Shown here piece by piece: positions 36,303 through 45,978 of a stretch of 64,000 bases of DNA. The position numbers were made by a program, and so were the translations under genes. The notes beneath the pieces are model-generated. The model saw only the letters and a program-made list of their open reading frames with translations, did not search any database and had not been told where the DNA came from. How positions within the stretch are numbered: the first letter of the stretch is position 1; each line of letters begins with the position of its first letter. The DNA comes from Herbiconiux oxytropis. GTDB taxonomy: Bacteria; Actinomycetota; Actinomycetes; Actinomycetales; Microbacteriaceae. The stretch covers positions 1 to 64,000 of the forward strand of contig NZ_JANLCK010000003.1 of the NCBI RefSeq assembly GCF_024979315.1. Direction: 5' to 3'.

Positions 36303-36707
36303 ATGCCGCAGATTCGGATCAAAGATGCCGCCGTGTTCCTGGGAGTGAGCGACGACACGGTGCGCAGGTGGATCGATCTCGGGGTGCTCGAGAGCTCCAA
36401 GGAGGGAGCCGGCCCCGCCGTCGTCGACGCGCTCGCCGTGGCGCGCCTGGCCCGTGAGCACGCCGTGCTGCCGGCCAACCCCTCCGAGATCGGGCGGTCG
36501 GCGCGCAACCGCCTCGTCGGCGTCGTCACCGACATCGTCGCCGACACGGTCATGGCGCAGGTCGAGCTGCAGTGCGGACCGCACCGGATCGTGTCGCTCA
36601 TGAGCAGCGAGGCCGTGCGCGAGCTGGGTCTCGAGCCCGGATCGGTCGCCATCGCCGTCGTGAAGGCCACGAACGTCATCGTCGAGACGCCCTCCGGGAG
36701 GGCTTGA
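36303..36707 (+). CDS. Mop/TOBE-domain molybdate-responsive regulator
   Basis: A 134-residue protein. The N-terminal excisionase/MerR-like helix-turn-helix (RIKDAAVFLGVSDDTVRRWIDLG) is joined to a molybdate-binding Mop/TOBE domain (about 63-130: SARNRLVGVVTDIVADTVMAQVEL ... SVAIAVVKATNVIVE). It is thus a compact ModE-like sensor and very likely controls modABC, which starts 3 nt after its stop. TAGCAT lies 7 nt before the ATG, so it is probably leaderless and heads the operon. Confidence 0.9.
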   Translation: MPQIRIKDAAVFLGVSDDTVRRWIDLGVLESSKEGAGPAVVDALAVARLAREHAVLPANPSEIGRSARNRLVGVVTDIVADTVMAQVELQCGPHRIVSLMSSEAVRELGLEPGSVAIAVVKATNVIVETPSGRA

Positions 36708-36710
36708 CGC

Positions 36711-37535
36711 ATGCTCCGCTCCACTCGCCGCCGTGCGCTTCCGGCCGTCGCCGTGCTGGGCGGTGCCGCAGCGATCGCACTCTCGGGCTGCGCTTCGGGC
36801 GGTGCCGCGGACGGTGCGGCCCAGCCCCCCGAATCGTCGTCCGCATCCGCGCTCGAGGGTTCGATCACCGTCTTCGCGGCGGCTTCGCTGAAGGGCACCT
36901 TCACCGAGCTCGCCGACGAGTTCGAGGCCGAGCATCCCGGCCTGACCGTCGAGCTCACCTTCGCGGGCTCCTCCGACCTGGTCACCCAGATCGCCGAGGG
37001 CGCGCCCGCCGATGTCTTCGCCTCCGCCGACGAGAACAACATGGCCAAGCTCGTCGACGAAGCCCTGATCGGCCCCGACGCCCCCGTGGAATTCGCCACC
37101 AACGTGCTGCAGATCGCCGTGCCCCCCGCCAACCCGCAGGGCATCGAGACCCTCGCCGACCTCGCCCGGGCCGGCGTCGCCGTCGTCGTCTGCGCCCCCC
37201 AGGTGCCCTGCGGAGCCGCCGCCGCAGCCGTCGAGACCGCAGCGGGCGTCGACATCGCCCCCGTGAGCGAGGAGTCGTCGGTCACCGACGTGCTCGGCAA
37301 GGTCACGAGCGGTGAAGCGGATGCCGGGCTCGTCTACCTGACCGACGTCATCGCCGCGGGCGACGCCGTGCGGGGCATCGCGTTCCCCGAGTCGGCCGAG
37401 GCCGTCAACGTCTACCCCATCGCCCCGGTCACCGACGGCCAGAACCCCGAGGCGGCCCTGGCGTTCATCGACTTCGTGACCGGAGCGGAAGGCCGGGCCG
37501 TGCTCGAGGCGGCCGGTTTCGGCGCCGCACCGTGA
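36711..37535 (+). CDS. modA: Molybdate ABC transporter substrate-binding lipoprotein
   Basis: A 274-residue type-II periplasmic-binding-protein fold. Lipobox LSGC gives Cys27, followed by an acidic/Ser linker and the ModA opening [21 protein letters not shown] and [24 protein letters not shown], whose serines bind the oxyanion. It captures molybdate (or tungstate) outside the membrane and hands it to ModB. It follows the Mop regulator by 3 nt. Confidence 0.95.
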   Translation: MLRSTRRRALPAVAVLGGAAAIALSGCASGGAADGAAQPPESSSASALEGSITVFAAASLKGTFTELADEFEAEHPGLTVELTFAGSSDLVTQIAEGAPADVFASADENNMAKLVDEALIGPDAPVEFATNVLQIAVPPANPQGIETLADLARAGVAVVVCAPQVPCGAAAAAVETAAGVDIAPVSEESSVTDVLGKVTSGEADAGLVYLTDVIAAGDAVRGIAFPESAEAVNVYPIAPVTDGQNPEAALAFIDFVTGAEGRAVLEAAGFGAAP

Positions 37536-37545
37536 ACGTCCGGCG

Positions 37546-38385
37546 ATGACGCGGCCCATCGCATCCGGTCGCCGGCGTGATCGCGCCTACGCCGGTGTGC
37601 CCGGCTGGGTGATGGGGGTCGCCGCGGTGGGAGCCGCGTTCGTGCTGCTGCCGCTCGTGGCCATGGTCACGCGTGTGAACTGGGCCGAGTTCGTGCCCCT
37701 GGTCACCTCCGAGTCGTCGCTCGACGCCCTGGGCCTCAGCCTCCGCACCTCGCTCACGGCCACCGCCCTCTGCGTGCTGCTCGGGGTGCCCATGGCGGTC
37801 GTGCTGGCGCGCACCGAGTTCTGGGGGCAGCGCATCCTGCGCTCGCTCGTGCTGCTGCCGCTCGTGCTTCCGCCTGTGGTGGGCGGCATCGCGCTGCTCT
37901 ACACCTTCGGCCGGCGGGGGCTCCTCGGGCAGGGCTTCGAAGCCCTCGGCGTCACGATCGCGTTCTCGACCACCGCCGTGGTGCTCGCGCAGACCTTCGT
38001 GGCGCTGCCGTTCCTCGTGCTCAGCCTCGAGGGGGCTCTCCGCACGGTCGGCACGCGCTACGAGGCGGTGGGGGCCACCCTCGGCGCCCGGCCCACCACG
38101 GTGCTCCGCCGCATCACGCTGCCGCTCGTCGTGCCGGCGCTCCTCTCCGGTGCCGTGCTGTCGTTCGCCCGCGCCCTCGGCGAGTTCGGCGCCACCCTCG
38201 CCTTCGCGGGTTCGCTGCAGGGCGTGACCCGCACCCTGCCGCTCGAGATCTACCTGCAGCGCGAGACCGATCCGGATGCGGCCGTGGCGCTCTCTCTCGT
38301 GCTCGTGGTGGTGGCCGTCGTGGTCGTCGCGGCGGCGCACCAGGCGGGCCGGTCCGGCGGCGCTCGTCTCCGGGGCTCCTCGTGA
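37546..38385 (+). CDS. modB: Molybdate ABC transporter permease
   Basis: A 279-residue permease with about six transmembrane helices and the EAA loop [25 protein letters not shown] that contacts the ATPase. Also visible are [23 protein letters not shown] and [17 protein letters not shown], all typical of ModB. It lies between modA and modC, overlapping modC by 4 nt (GTGA). Confidence 0.95.
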   Translation: MTRPIASGRRRDRAYAGVPGWVMGVAAVGAAFVLLPLVAMVTRVNWAEFVPLVTSESSLDALGLSLRTSLTATALCVLLGVPMAVVLARTEFWGQRILRSLVLLPLVLPPVVGGIALLYTFGRRGLLGQGFEALGVTIAFSTTAVVLAQTFVALPFLVLSLEGALRTVGTRYEAVGATLGARPTTVLRRITLPLVVPALLSGAVLSFARALGEFGATLAFAGSLQGVTRTLPLEIYLQRETDPDAAVALSLVLVVVAVVVVAAAHQAGRSGGARLRGSS

Positions 38386-39482
38386 ACCTGGAATTCTCGG
38401 CGCAGGTCGCGGCGCGTGGGTTCGACGTGTCGCTCTCGATCGCGCAGGGAGAGACCGTCGCCGTGCTCGGCCCGAACGGGGCCGGCAAGTCGACGTTCCT
38501 CACGGTGCTCGCGGGACTGCTGCGGCCGGACTCCGGCCGGGCGGTTCTCGGCGACCGCGTGCTCTTCGAGCTCGGCGCCGGAGGGCGGGGGAGGTGGCTG
38601 CCGCCGCACGAGCGCGGGGTGTCGATGCTCGCGCAGGATGCGCTGCTCTTCCCGCACCTCAGCGCGCTCGAGAACGTGGCGTTCGGTCCGCAGAGCCGCG
38701 GGGTGTCGCGCGCCGAGGCCCGGAGTCGAGCGACCGCGTGGCTCGAGCGGGTGGGAGTGTCTGAGCTGGCGACGCGCGGACCCGCGCAGCTCTCGGGCGG
38801 TCAGGCGCAGCGGGTGGCGGTGGCGCGGGCGCTCGCCTCAGACCCCGAGCTGCTGCTGCTCGACGAGCCGCTCGCGGCACTCGACGTCTCGGCCGCGCCT
38901 GCCGTGCGCCGGATGCTCCGCGACGTGCTCGCGGATCGCACCGCGCTCATCGTCACCCACGACATCCTCGACGCCTTCACCCTCGCCGACCGCGTCGTCG
39001 TGCTCGAAGCGGGCCGCGTCGTCGACCTCGGCCCCACCCGCGACGTCCTCGACCGCCCCCGCACACCCTTCGCGGCGGGCCTCGCCGCCCTCAACCTCCT
39101 CACCGGCACCGTCGCGGCCCCCGGTGTCGTCCGCGCCGACAGCCCTGTGGCTCCTGGCGAGGCCGCCCTTCTCCTCCGCGCCCGTTTCGTCGACGACCTC
39201 ACCGCCGGCGACCGTGCCGCGGTGTGCATCCGGCCCTCGGCCGTGACCGTCTCTGTCACGCCCACCACCGACGCCGCACCCACCGGCCCCGGCGACCCGG
39301 AGCGGACGGTGCTCCCCGTCACCATCACCGACCTCGAGCCGCGCGGCGACCTCGTGCGCGTGCGGGCGGGCGACGTGGCGGCCGACGCCCCGCCCGGCCG
39401 CGTCGCCGACCTCGACCTCGCTCCCGGCGTGCGCGTCTGGTTCGGTGTCACCGCGGCCGATGCCGTCGCGTACCGCCTCTGA
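38382..39482 (+). CDS. modC: Molybdate ABC transporter ATPase
   Basis: A 366-residue ATPase with Walker [10 protein letters not shown] (30-38), signature LSGGQ (137-141) and Walker [13 protein letters not shown] near 156-167. The C-terminal 110 residues form the Mop/TOBE regulatory domain. It drives molybdate uptake with ModB. It is the end of the four-gene molybdate operon. Confidence 0.94.
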   Translation: MNLEFSAQVAARGFDVSLSIAQGETVAVLGPNGAGKSTFLTVLAGLLRPDSGRAVLGDRVLFELGAGGRGRWLPPHERGVSMLAQDALLFPHLSALENVAFGPQSRGVSRAEARSRATAWLERVGVSELATRGPAQLSGGQAQRVAVARALASDPELLLLDEPLAALDVSAAPAVRRMLRDVLADRTALIVTHDILDAFTLADRVVVLEAGRVVDLGPTRDVLDRPRTPFAAGLAALNLLTGTVAAPGVVRADSPVAPGEAALLLRARFVDDLTAGDRAAVCIRPSAVTVSVTPTTDAAPTGPGDPERTVLPVTITDLEPRGDLVRVRAGDVAADAPPGRVADLDLAPGVRVWFGVTAADAVAYRL

Positions 39483-39540
39483 TCCGTCGGCCCACCCGCT
39501 CGCCACCACGCCGGCACGCGACGATCGCGCGTGGTCCGGT

Positions 39541-40224
39541 TCAGGCCACGATCGGGATCTCGCGCGACTCGTCCCAGGGCTCCGTCCACCCGAGTCGCGT
39601 GAAGAGGCCGTCGAGCAGCATCGCGGTGAAACCCCACACCAGGTGCTCGCCGGTGGAATGCGGCACGAGGAACGCGGGCCCACGCCACTCCTGCCCGCCA
39701 CGCCGCAGCACGGTCACGCCGCGCTGCGCCGGATCGAGCAGATCGGCCACCGGAGCCCGGAACACCGCCGCTGACTCCGCCACATCCACCACCCGCACGG
39801 CCGACGGCTGCCGCCACCACCCGATCACGGGTGTTACGAGGTGGCGCGAGTACTCCAGCGGCAAGGGTGCGAGCGTGCCGAGCACCTCCACTCCGGTGGG
39901 GTCGAGCCCCGTCTCCTCCTCGGCCTCGCGCAGGGCGGCGGCGACCGGATCGTGGTCGCCTGGATCGACCCGCCCGCCCGGGAAAGCGATCTGCCCCGGG
40001 TGTGAGCGCAGCGTCGCCGCCCGCGCCAGCAGCAGCACGTCGAGGTCGCGCGACACGGCGGCCGTGCGGGCCTCATGATCGCTCGGGAGCCCGTCGAGCA
40101 CCCCGAACAGCACGAGCACGGCGGCCTCCCGTGCTCCCGGAACCTCGGGCAGCTGCACGACCGGTGCCGCCCCGGCCGCCGCCACCGCCGCGAGCTCGGC
40201 CCGGGCGGATGAACCCTCGCTCAC
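39541..40224 (-). CDS. NUDIX hydrolase, probable CoA pyrophosphatase
   Basis: A 227-residue NUDIX enzyme. The motif FPGGRVDPGDHDPVAAALREAEEETGL with the upstream SHPGQIAFPGG is the CoA-diphosphatase (NudL/UPF0035) pattern. It would hydrolyse CoA or related dinucleotides. The GTG at 40224 overlaps the stop of the upstream glucosidase gene by 4 nt, making it the third gene of a small operon from 43347. Confidence 0.9.
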   Translation of the reverse strand: MSEGSSARAELAAVAAAGAAPVVQLPEVPGAREAAVLVLFGVLDGLPSDHEARTAAVSRDLDVLLLARAATLRSHPGQIAFPGGRVDPGDHDPVAAALREAEEETGLDPTGVEVLGTLAPLPLEYSRHLVTPVIGWWRQPSAVRVVDVAESAAVFRAPVADLLDPAQRGVTVLRRGGQEWRGPAFLVPHSTGEHLVWGFTAMLLDGLFTRLGWTEPWDESREIPIVA

Positions 40225-41987
40225 CGGTTCACGCCGAGCACCACGGCCCGCCACGGCATGAGCTCGGCACCGAGATCGAACCCGGCGCCGGGATCCGCGG
40301 CCCCGGCGCCCGCAGATACGTCGCGCCCCGCCGCGTTGTCGAGCAGCACCGACGCCCCCTCCCAACGCACCAGCGTCGCCGGCGCGAAGAGCGGCGTGCG
40401 CGCCTCTGACGACAGGTTGCACACCACGAGCAACCGCTCCCGGTCGAGCACCCGCTCGAACGCGAACACCGCGTCGTCCTCCGCGTCGACCCGTTCGAAC
40501 GACCCGTCCGCCACCACGGGCAGCGCGTGCCGCATCCGGATGAGCGCCCGGTAGTGCTCCAGCACGGATGCCGGGTCGCCCTCCTGAGCCGCGGCGTTCA
40601 GCCACGACGAGTTCGGGTTCACCGCGATCCACGGCTCACCGGAGGTGAACCCGGCCGTCTCCGATCCGTCCCACTGCACGGGGGTCCGCGCGTTGTCGCG
40701 GCTCACCGACGCGATGCCGAGCAGCGCCTCGGCGGGGCTCGATCCGGCGGCCACGGCCTCGTCGTACCAGTTGAGCGTCTCGACGTCGCGGTGGTCGGCG
40801 ATGGCGGCGAACGGCGCGTTCGTCATGCCGAGCTCCTCGCCCTGGTAGACGTAGGGGGTGCCCCGCTGCAGGTGGAGCATGGTGGCGAGGGCGGTCGCCG
40901 AGTCGCGCCAGTGCGCGGGGGAGTCGTCGCCGAAGCGCGACACCGAGCGGGCCTGGTCGTGGTTCTCGAGGTAGAGGCTGTTCCAGCCGGTGTCGGCGAG
41001 GGCCTCCTGCCAGTGCGTGAGGTTGGCGGCGAGCTCCCCTGGCCGGAGCGTCCGCGGGTGGAACTTCGACACCGGCCCGTGGTCGAGGCCCACGTGCTCG
41101 AACTGGAAGACCATGTCGACCTCGCGCCGCGCCGGGTCGGTGAAGAGCACCGCCTCGTCGGTGGTGACCCCGGGCGTCTCGGCCACGGCCAGCAGTCCTG
41201 GCCGCCCCGCGAACACCTCCCGGTGCATCTCCTGCAGGAACTCGTGCAGCCGAGGCCCAGCGCCGTAATGCGGGTAGCCGTCGCCGAGCGTCCTCCCCGC
41301 GGGCACGGCGCCGTCGGGCAGCGTGATGTCCTTCGAGATGAGGTTGATCACGTCCATCCGGAACCCGTCGACCCCGCGGTCGAGCCACCATCGCATCATC
41401 GCGTGCACGGCCTGCCGCACCTCGGGGTTCTCCCAGTTGAGGTCGGGCTGCTTGCGGTCGAAGAGGTGCAGGTAGTACTCGCCCGTCGCCTCGTCGAGCT
41501 CCCAGGTGGGACCTGAGAAGAACGACTCCCAGTTCGTGGGCTCCGCACCGGGGGCTCCTGGCTCGTGGCCCTCGCGGGCGGGCCGCCACCAGTACCAGTC
41601 GCGCTTGGGGCTGTCGACACCCCGGCGCGACTCCACGAACCACGGATGCTCGTCGGACGTGTGGTTGACCACGAGGTCCATCACGAGCTTGAGACCCCGT
41701 GCGTGCACCGCGGCCAGCAGCTCGTCGAAGTCGTCGAGGGTGCCGAACACGGGGTCGATGTCCTGGTAGTCGCTGATGTCGTAGCCGTTGTCGGCCTGCG
41801 GCGAGCGGTACACGGGCGAGAGCCAGATCACGTCGACGCCGAGGCTCTGGAGGTGGTCGAGCCGCTGCAGGATGCCGGCGAGGTCGCCGATGCCGTCGCC
41901 GTTCGAGTCCTGGAAGCTGCGGGGGTAGATCTGGTAGACGACGGCGCTCTTCCACCAGGTGTGATCCTGCGCGCCTGGCTCGGTCAT
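40221..41987 (-). CDS. GH13 alpha-glucosidase / oligo-1,6-glucosidase
   Basis: A 588-residue alpha-amylase-family hydrolase. Conserved regions are DLVVNHTSDEHPWF, the nucleophile block GFRMDVIN, the acid/base block AVAETPG and ENHDQARSVSRFG. The opening WWKSAVVYQIYPRSFQDSNGDGIGDL is typical of GH13 oligo-1,6-glucosidases, sucrose isomerases and trehalose-6-phosphate hydrolases. It has no signal peptide and so acts on imported oligosaccharides. It follows the other GH13 gene by 19 bp. Confidence 0.92.
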   Translation of the reverse strand: MTEPGAQDHTWWKSAVVYQIYPRSFQDSNGDGIGDLAGILQRLDHLQSLGVDVIWLSPVYRSPQADNGYDISDYQDIDPVFGTLDDFDELLAAVHARGLKLVMDLVVNHTSDEHPWFVESRRGVDSPKRDWYWWRPAREGHEPGAPGAEPTNWESFFSGPTWELDEATGEYYLHLFDRKQPDLNWENPEVRQAVHAMMRWWLDRGVDGFRMDVINLISKDITLPDGAVPAGRTLGDGYPHYGAGPRLHEFLQEMHREVFAGRPGLLAVAETPGVTTDEAVLFTDPARREVDMVFQFEHVGLDHGPVSKFHPRTLRPGELAANLTHWQEALADTGWNSLYLENHDQARSVSRFGDDSPAHWRDSATALATMLHLQRGTPYVYQGEELGMTNAPFAAIADHRDVETLNWYDEAVAAGSSPAEALLGIASVSRDNARTPVQWDGSETAGFTSGEPWIAVNPNSSWLNAAAQEGDPASVLEHYRALIRMRHALPVVADGSFERVDAEDDAVFAFERVLDRERLLVVCNLSSEARTPLFAPATLVRWEGASVLLDNAAGRDVSAGAGAADPGAGFDLGAELMPWRAVVLGVNR

Positions 41988-42006
41988 CCCTGCCTCGCCC
42001 CCGGGC

Positions 42007-43347
42007 TCAGCCAAAGGAGACCACCGCCCACTCCCGTTCCGGCACCACGAGGGCGTCCCCGTCACGCGACCCCGAGCCCGCGGCCACGACGGCGTCGCCG
42101 GGCACCCGCACCCGCTGCGGCTCGTCCGAGAGGTTCAATGCGGTCAGGATGCCGCCCTCTCCGGCCCCTCCGACCGAGCGGAACACGAGCGCCTCGTTCG
42201 CCACCTCCACCGCCTCGGTGTGCGCCCGGTGCAACCACGGATGCCGCCGTCGCAGCTCGATCAGCTGCCGGTGCTCGTGCAGGATGCGAGCGCCGGCCTC
42301 TGGGAGCTCTCCCTCGCCCGGGGGGCTCTCGGGGAACACGGGCCGCACGGCGTCGTCCCCGCCGATCCGCTCCTCTTTCACCCCGTGCCAGCCGAACTCG
42401 TCGCCGGCGTAGACCGACGGCACTCCCGCCACGGTGAACAGCACGGCGAGGGCGTGGCCCACGAACCCGTCGCCCACCGCCGACGCGATCCGTGTCACGT
42501 CGTGATTGCCCACGAACGTCGACGGCACGAACGAGCCCAGCAGTGCGTCGTGCCGTTCGAGACCGTGGGCGAGCTCGAACAGGTTGCGGTCGGCGATGCC
42601 GTGCCAGATCGCCTGCCAGAGCTCGTACTGCGTGAGGGAGTCGACGGTCGACTCCTTCACCAGCTCGGCGCCGGCGCCGTGGATGACCTCGCCCGAGAAC
42701 CACGCCTCCGGGTACTGCTCGCGCACCTTCGGCAGCACCCGTGCCCAGAAGGCGGGCGGCACCGCATAGGCGGCGTCGAGCCGCCAGCCGTCGATCCCGC
42801 GACCGAGCCAGTGCAGCATCACCTCGGCCACGAACTCGGCTACGGCGGGGGAGTCGTGGTCGAGGGCGACGAGGGCGTCGTGCCCCTCGAAGACCTCGGC
42901 CTGCACGGGCTGCCCCGGCTGCCACCCGTTCCAGTCGATGCGGAACAGCTCCGCGTGCGGCGACTCCGGCCCGTGCTCCTCGACGTGCCGGAACAGTGGA
43001 TGCGCGCGCCCCACGTGGTTGAAGACCCCGTCGAGCAGCACCCGGATGCCGCGCTCCCGGCAGGCGGCGACGAGCCGGTCGACGTCGCCGAGGTCTCCGA
43101 GCCGTGGATCGATCCTGAAGTGGTCGACGGTGTCGTACCCGTGGGTCGACGCGGCGAACACGGGACCGAGCGCGAGCCCGTTGAGCCCCAGCCCGATCAC
43201 GTGCTCCAGCCACCCCTCGATCCGCCCCAGCCGGTGCTGCACCTGCGCGCCACCGCCCTCCGGCCGCACCTCGGCACCCACGAACCCCAGCGGATACACC
43301 TGCCACCACATCACATGCCCGGTCCAGCCGGCCGCCTCCGCACTCAT
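42007..43347 (-). CDS. GH13 alpha-amylase-family glycosidase
   Basis: A 446-residue GH13 enzyme with DGVFNHVGR, the nucleophile block GWRLDAAYAV, acid/base block WFSGEVIHG and FVGNHDVTR. It is shorter than its neighbour and more like maltodextrin-type or neopullulanase-like intracellular amylases. The ATG at 43347 lies 7 nt after TAGGCT on the minus strand, so it is probably leaderless and begins the operon with the glucosidase and NUDIX genes. Confidence 0.9.
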   Translation of the reverse strand: MSAEAAGWTGHVMWWQVYPLGFVGAEVRPEGGGAQVQHRLGRIEGWLEHVIGLGLNGLALGPVFAASTHGYDTVDHFRIDPRLGDLGDVDRLVAACRERGIRVLLDGVFNHVGRAHPLFRHVEEHGPESPHAELFRIDWNGWQPGQPVQAEVFEGHDALVALDHDSPAVAEFVAEVMLHWLGRGIDGWRLDAAYAVPPAFWARVLPKVREQYPEAWFSGEVIHGAGAELVKESTVDSLTQYELWQAIWHGIADRNLFELAHGLERHDALLGSFVPSTFVGNHDVTRIASAVGDGFVGHALAVLFTVAGVPSVYAGDEFGWHGVKEERIGGDDAVRPVFPESPPGEGELPEAGARILHEHRQLIELRRRHPWLHRAHTEAVEVANEALVFRSVGGAGEGGILTALNLSDEPQRVRVPGDAVVAAGSGSRDGDALVVPEREWAVVSFG

Positions 43348-43403
43348 GCCCGCGAGCCTACGCGGATGGTCATCCGAGAGTCGGGTACGAATTGGTGCAG
43401 GGG

Positions 43404-43425
43404 TTGTATACAAGCGACGTAGGAT
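43404..43425 (+). promoter_or_regulatory. mqo promoter with TTGTATACAA palindrome
   Basis: The perfect palindrome TTGTATACAA (43404-43413) lies just upstream of the TAGGAT -10 box (43420-43425), which is 7 nt before the mqo GTG. Sites of this form are typical of GntR/FadR-subfamily regulators, suggesting transcriptional control of mqo by an unlinked regulator. Confidence 0.55.
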
Positions 43426-43432
43426 GGATGGC

Positions 43433-44911
43433 GTGAGCACAAAGAATGTCGACGTCGTCCTGATCGGCGGTGGCATCATGAGTGCCACCCTGGGCACCAT
43501 GCTCAAGCAGCTGCAGCCCGACTGGTCGATCGTGATCTTCGAGAAGCTCAGCGAGGTGGGCCTCGAGAGCTCGAACCCGTGGAACAACGCGGGCACGGGG
43601 CACGCGGCCCTCGCCGAACTCAACTACATGCCCGAGGCGCCGGACGGCACCCTCGAGAGCTCGCGCGCCGTGAACATCAACGAGCAGTTCCAGGTGAGCC
43701 GCCAGTTCTGGTCGTCGCTCGTGAAGGACGGCGTGCTGCCGGACCCCACCTCCTTCATCAACCCCACCCCGCACATGACCTTCGTGCGCGGCGAGGCCAA
43801 CGTCGAGTACCTCCGCCGCCGCTGGGAGCTCCTCCGCAACGAGCCGCTGTTCGAGGGCATCCAGTTCTCCGACGACCCGAAGCAGATCTACACGTGGGCC
43901 CCCCTGCTGCTGAAGGACCGCCTGAAGGACGAGAAGATCGCCGCCACCTGGATCGACTCCGGCACCGACGTCGACTTCGGCTCCCTCACCACGCAGCTCT
44001 TCGACTACCTCAAATCCGAAGGCGCGTCGCTGCGGCTGAACACCGAGGTCAAGAAGATCAAGAAGCAGAAAGACGGCACCTGGAAGGTCATGGGCCGTGA
44101 GCTCGTGGGCACCACCCCCTTCACCGTCAACGCCCGCTTCGTGTTCGTGGGTGCCGGCGGTCACGCGCTCCCGCTGCTGCAGAAGTCCGGCATCCCCGAG
44201 ATCAAGGGCTTCGGCGGCTTTCCCATCAGCGGCCAGTTCTTCCGCACCGACAACCCGGCCGTCGTCGCCCAGCACCGTGCGAAGGTCTACGGCAAGGCGG
44301 CCGTGGGCGCCCCTCCGATGTCGGTGCCGCACCTCGACACCCGCGTGGTCGACGGCCAGTCGTCGCTGCTGTTCGGCCCCTACGCCGGTTTCAGCCCGAA
44401 GTTCCTCAAGAAGGGCTCGTGGCTCGACCTGCCGCTGTCGGTGCGCCCGCACAACATCGGCCCCATGCTCGCGGTCGCCCGCGACAACGGCGACCTCATG
44501 AAGTACCTCATCGGCGAGCTCCTGGCCTCCCGCAAGAAGAAGCTCGCGGCGCTCCGCGAGTTCATGCCCACGGCGGTCGACGAGGACTGGTACCTCATCA
44601 CGGCCGGCCAGCGCGTGCAGGTCATGAAGAAGGATGCCAAGAAGGGTGGGGTGCTGCAGTTCGGCACCGAGGTCATCACCTCCGCCGACGGCACCATCTC
44701 CGGACTGCTCGGGGCCTCACCCGGCGCTTCCACGGCCGTGCCGATCATGATCGACCTCGTCGCGCGCTGCTTCCCGGACGAATACCCCGTGTGGGAGAAG
44801 AAGCTCGCGCGCATGATCCCGTCGTTCGGCACCAAGCTCAACGAGAAGAAGGCCGCGGCCGAGAAGTCGCTCAAGCAGACCGCGGCGGCACTCGAGCTCA
44901 CCCGCGACTGA
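43433..44911 (+). CDS. mqo: Malate:quinone oxidoreductase
   Basis: A 492-residue FAD enzyme that oxidises malate to oxaloacetate and reduces membrane quinone, the TCA-cycle route favoured by many actinobacteria. It shows the FAD motif VVLIGGGIMSATLGTMLKQL, then NPWNNAGTGHAALAELNY, and the C-terminal GLLGASPGASTAVPIM. The GTG at 43433 is chosen because TAGGAT precedes it by 7 nt; an ATG three codons earlier overlaps that box. It is transcribed alone. Confidence 0.96.
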   Translation: MSTKNVDVVLIGGGIMSATLGTMLKQLQPDWSIVIFEKLSEVGLESSNPWNNAGTGHAALAELNYMPEAPDGTLESSRAVNINEQFQVSRQFWSSLVKDGVLPDPTSFINPTPHMTFVRGEANVEYLRRRWELLRNEPLFEGIQFSDDPKQIYTWAPLLLKDRLKDEKIAATWIDSGTDVDFGSLTTQLFDYLKSEGASLRLNTEVKKIKKQKDGTWKVMGRELVGTTPFTVNARFVFVGAGGHALPLLQKSGIPEIKGFGGFPISGQFFRTDNPAVVAQHRAKVYGKAAVGAPPMSVPHLDTRVVDGQSSLLFGPYAGFSPKFLKKGSWLDLPLSVRPHNIGPMLAVARDNGDLMKYLIGELLASRKKKLAALREFMPTAVDEDWYLITAGQRVQVMKKDAKKGGVLQFGTEVITSADGTISGLLGASPGASTAVPIMIDLVARCFPDEYPVWEKKLARMIPSFGTKLNEKKAAAEKSLKQTAAALELTRD

Positions 44912-44965
44912 CAGGGACGCCAGCTCCTGGTGGCGGTGTCGCGCCCGCGGGAGTTCGCTGGAAGC

Positions 44966-45670
44966 ATGACTGACCGAGCTCCCGATCCCGTGACCGTGCT
45001 CTTCGACATCGACGGCACGCTCGTCGACTCCAACTACCTGCACGTCGATGCGTTCGACCGTGCGTTCGCCGCGGCGGGGCATCCGGTCGACGCCTGGCGC
45101 ATCCACCGCTCGATCGGCATGGACTCGGCGGCACTCCTCGACGCCCTGCTCGGCCCGGTCCTCGAGGATCTCTCCGACGACGAGGCCGAGGAGCTCGGCG
45201 AGGCCGTGAAAGACGGGCACAGCCAGAACTACCTGGCGATGGCCGACCGGCTGCGCCCCTTCGCCGGCGCCGTCGACCTCCTGCGCGCCCTCGCGGCCCG
45301 CGGCCACGCAGTCGTGCTCGCGACCTCGTCTCCGGAGGACGAGCTCGAGGTGCTGCTGAAGGTGCTCGACGTCGACGACGCCCTCGCCGCCACCACCTCG
45401 TCTGCCGACGTCGAGACGGCCAAGCCCGAGCCCGACATCCTGCATGCCGCCCTGGGCAAGGTCGGGGCGGATGTCGATGCGGCCATCATGATCGGCGACT
45501 CGGTCTGGGACGTGCAGGCGTCCGAGCGCGCCGGGGTGCCCTGCATCGGCGTGCTGAGCGGCGGATCCGGGCGCGACGAGCTGCTCGAGGCGGGAGCGGT
45601 GGCGGTCTACGACGACGTCGCCGACCTGCTCGAGCACCTCGATTCGAGCCCGCTGGCGCGCACGGCGTGA
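44966..45670 (+). CDS. HAD-family hydrolase (phosphatase-like)
   Basis: A 234-residue haloacid-dehalogenase-type enzyme. Motif I is DIDGTLVDS (nucleophile and acid Asp), motif II LATSS, motif III Lys in TAKPEPD, motif IV IGDSVWDVQASERAG. An alpha-helical cap (about 30-90) resembles phosphoglycolate-phosphatase / beta-phosphoglucomutase relatives. The substrate is unknown. The start has only a weak ribosome site. Confidence 0.9.
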   Translation: MTDRAPDPVTVLFDIDGTLVDSNYLHVDAFDRAFAAAGHPVDAWRIHRSIGMDSAALLDALLGPVLEDLSDDEAEELGEAVKDGHSQNYLAMADRLRPFAGAVDLLRALAARGHAVVLATSSPEDELEVLLKVLDVDDALAATTSSADVETAKPEPDILHAALGKVGADVDAAIMIGDSVWDVQASERAGVPCIGVLSGGSGRDELLEAGAVAVYDDVADLLEHLDSSPLARTA

Positions 45671-45727
45671 ATCACGGATGACGGCGACCCCCTTGCCGTC
45701 GTCGCCGAGCGGCCTAGCGTGGTCGGC

Positions 45728-45964
45728 ATGACCGACAGAGAGATCCACTGGAACGACGAAGCCCACGCGAAGATCCTCGACGACGCCGATCGGGTGCTCG
45801 AGGAGGCCGTGCACCAGGTGGCCGCCTCGCACGCCGACGCAAGCTCGGACGAGGCCTACGCCGAACTGAACAGCCTGCTCAAGGACCGGTTCATCGACTA
45901 CGAGCCCGGCCCGGATGTGCGCAAGTACGCCGACGCGATCGTCGCGGGCGAGTTCGCGGCCTGA
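45728..45964 (+). CDS. Small hypothetical protein
   Basis: A 78-residue acidic, helical protein (MTDREIHWNDEAHAKILDDA; ends AGEFAA) without recognisable domain. TAGCGT lies 7 nt before the ATG with no Shine-Dalgarno, the leaderless pattern. An in-frame GTG at 45719 overlaps that box and is rejected. It is followed after 14 nt by the arginase-like gene and may be co-transcribed. Confidence 0.7.
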   Translation: MTDREIHWNDEAHAKILDDADRVLEEAVHQVAASHADASSDEAYAELNSLLKDRFIDYEPGPDVRKYADAIVAGEFAA

Positions 45965-45978
45965 CCGGGCCCGACGCG

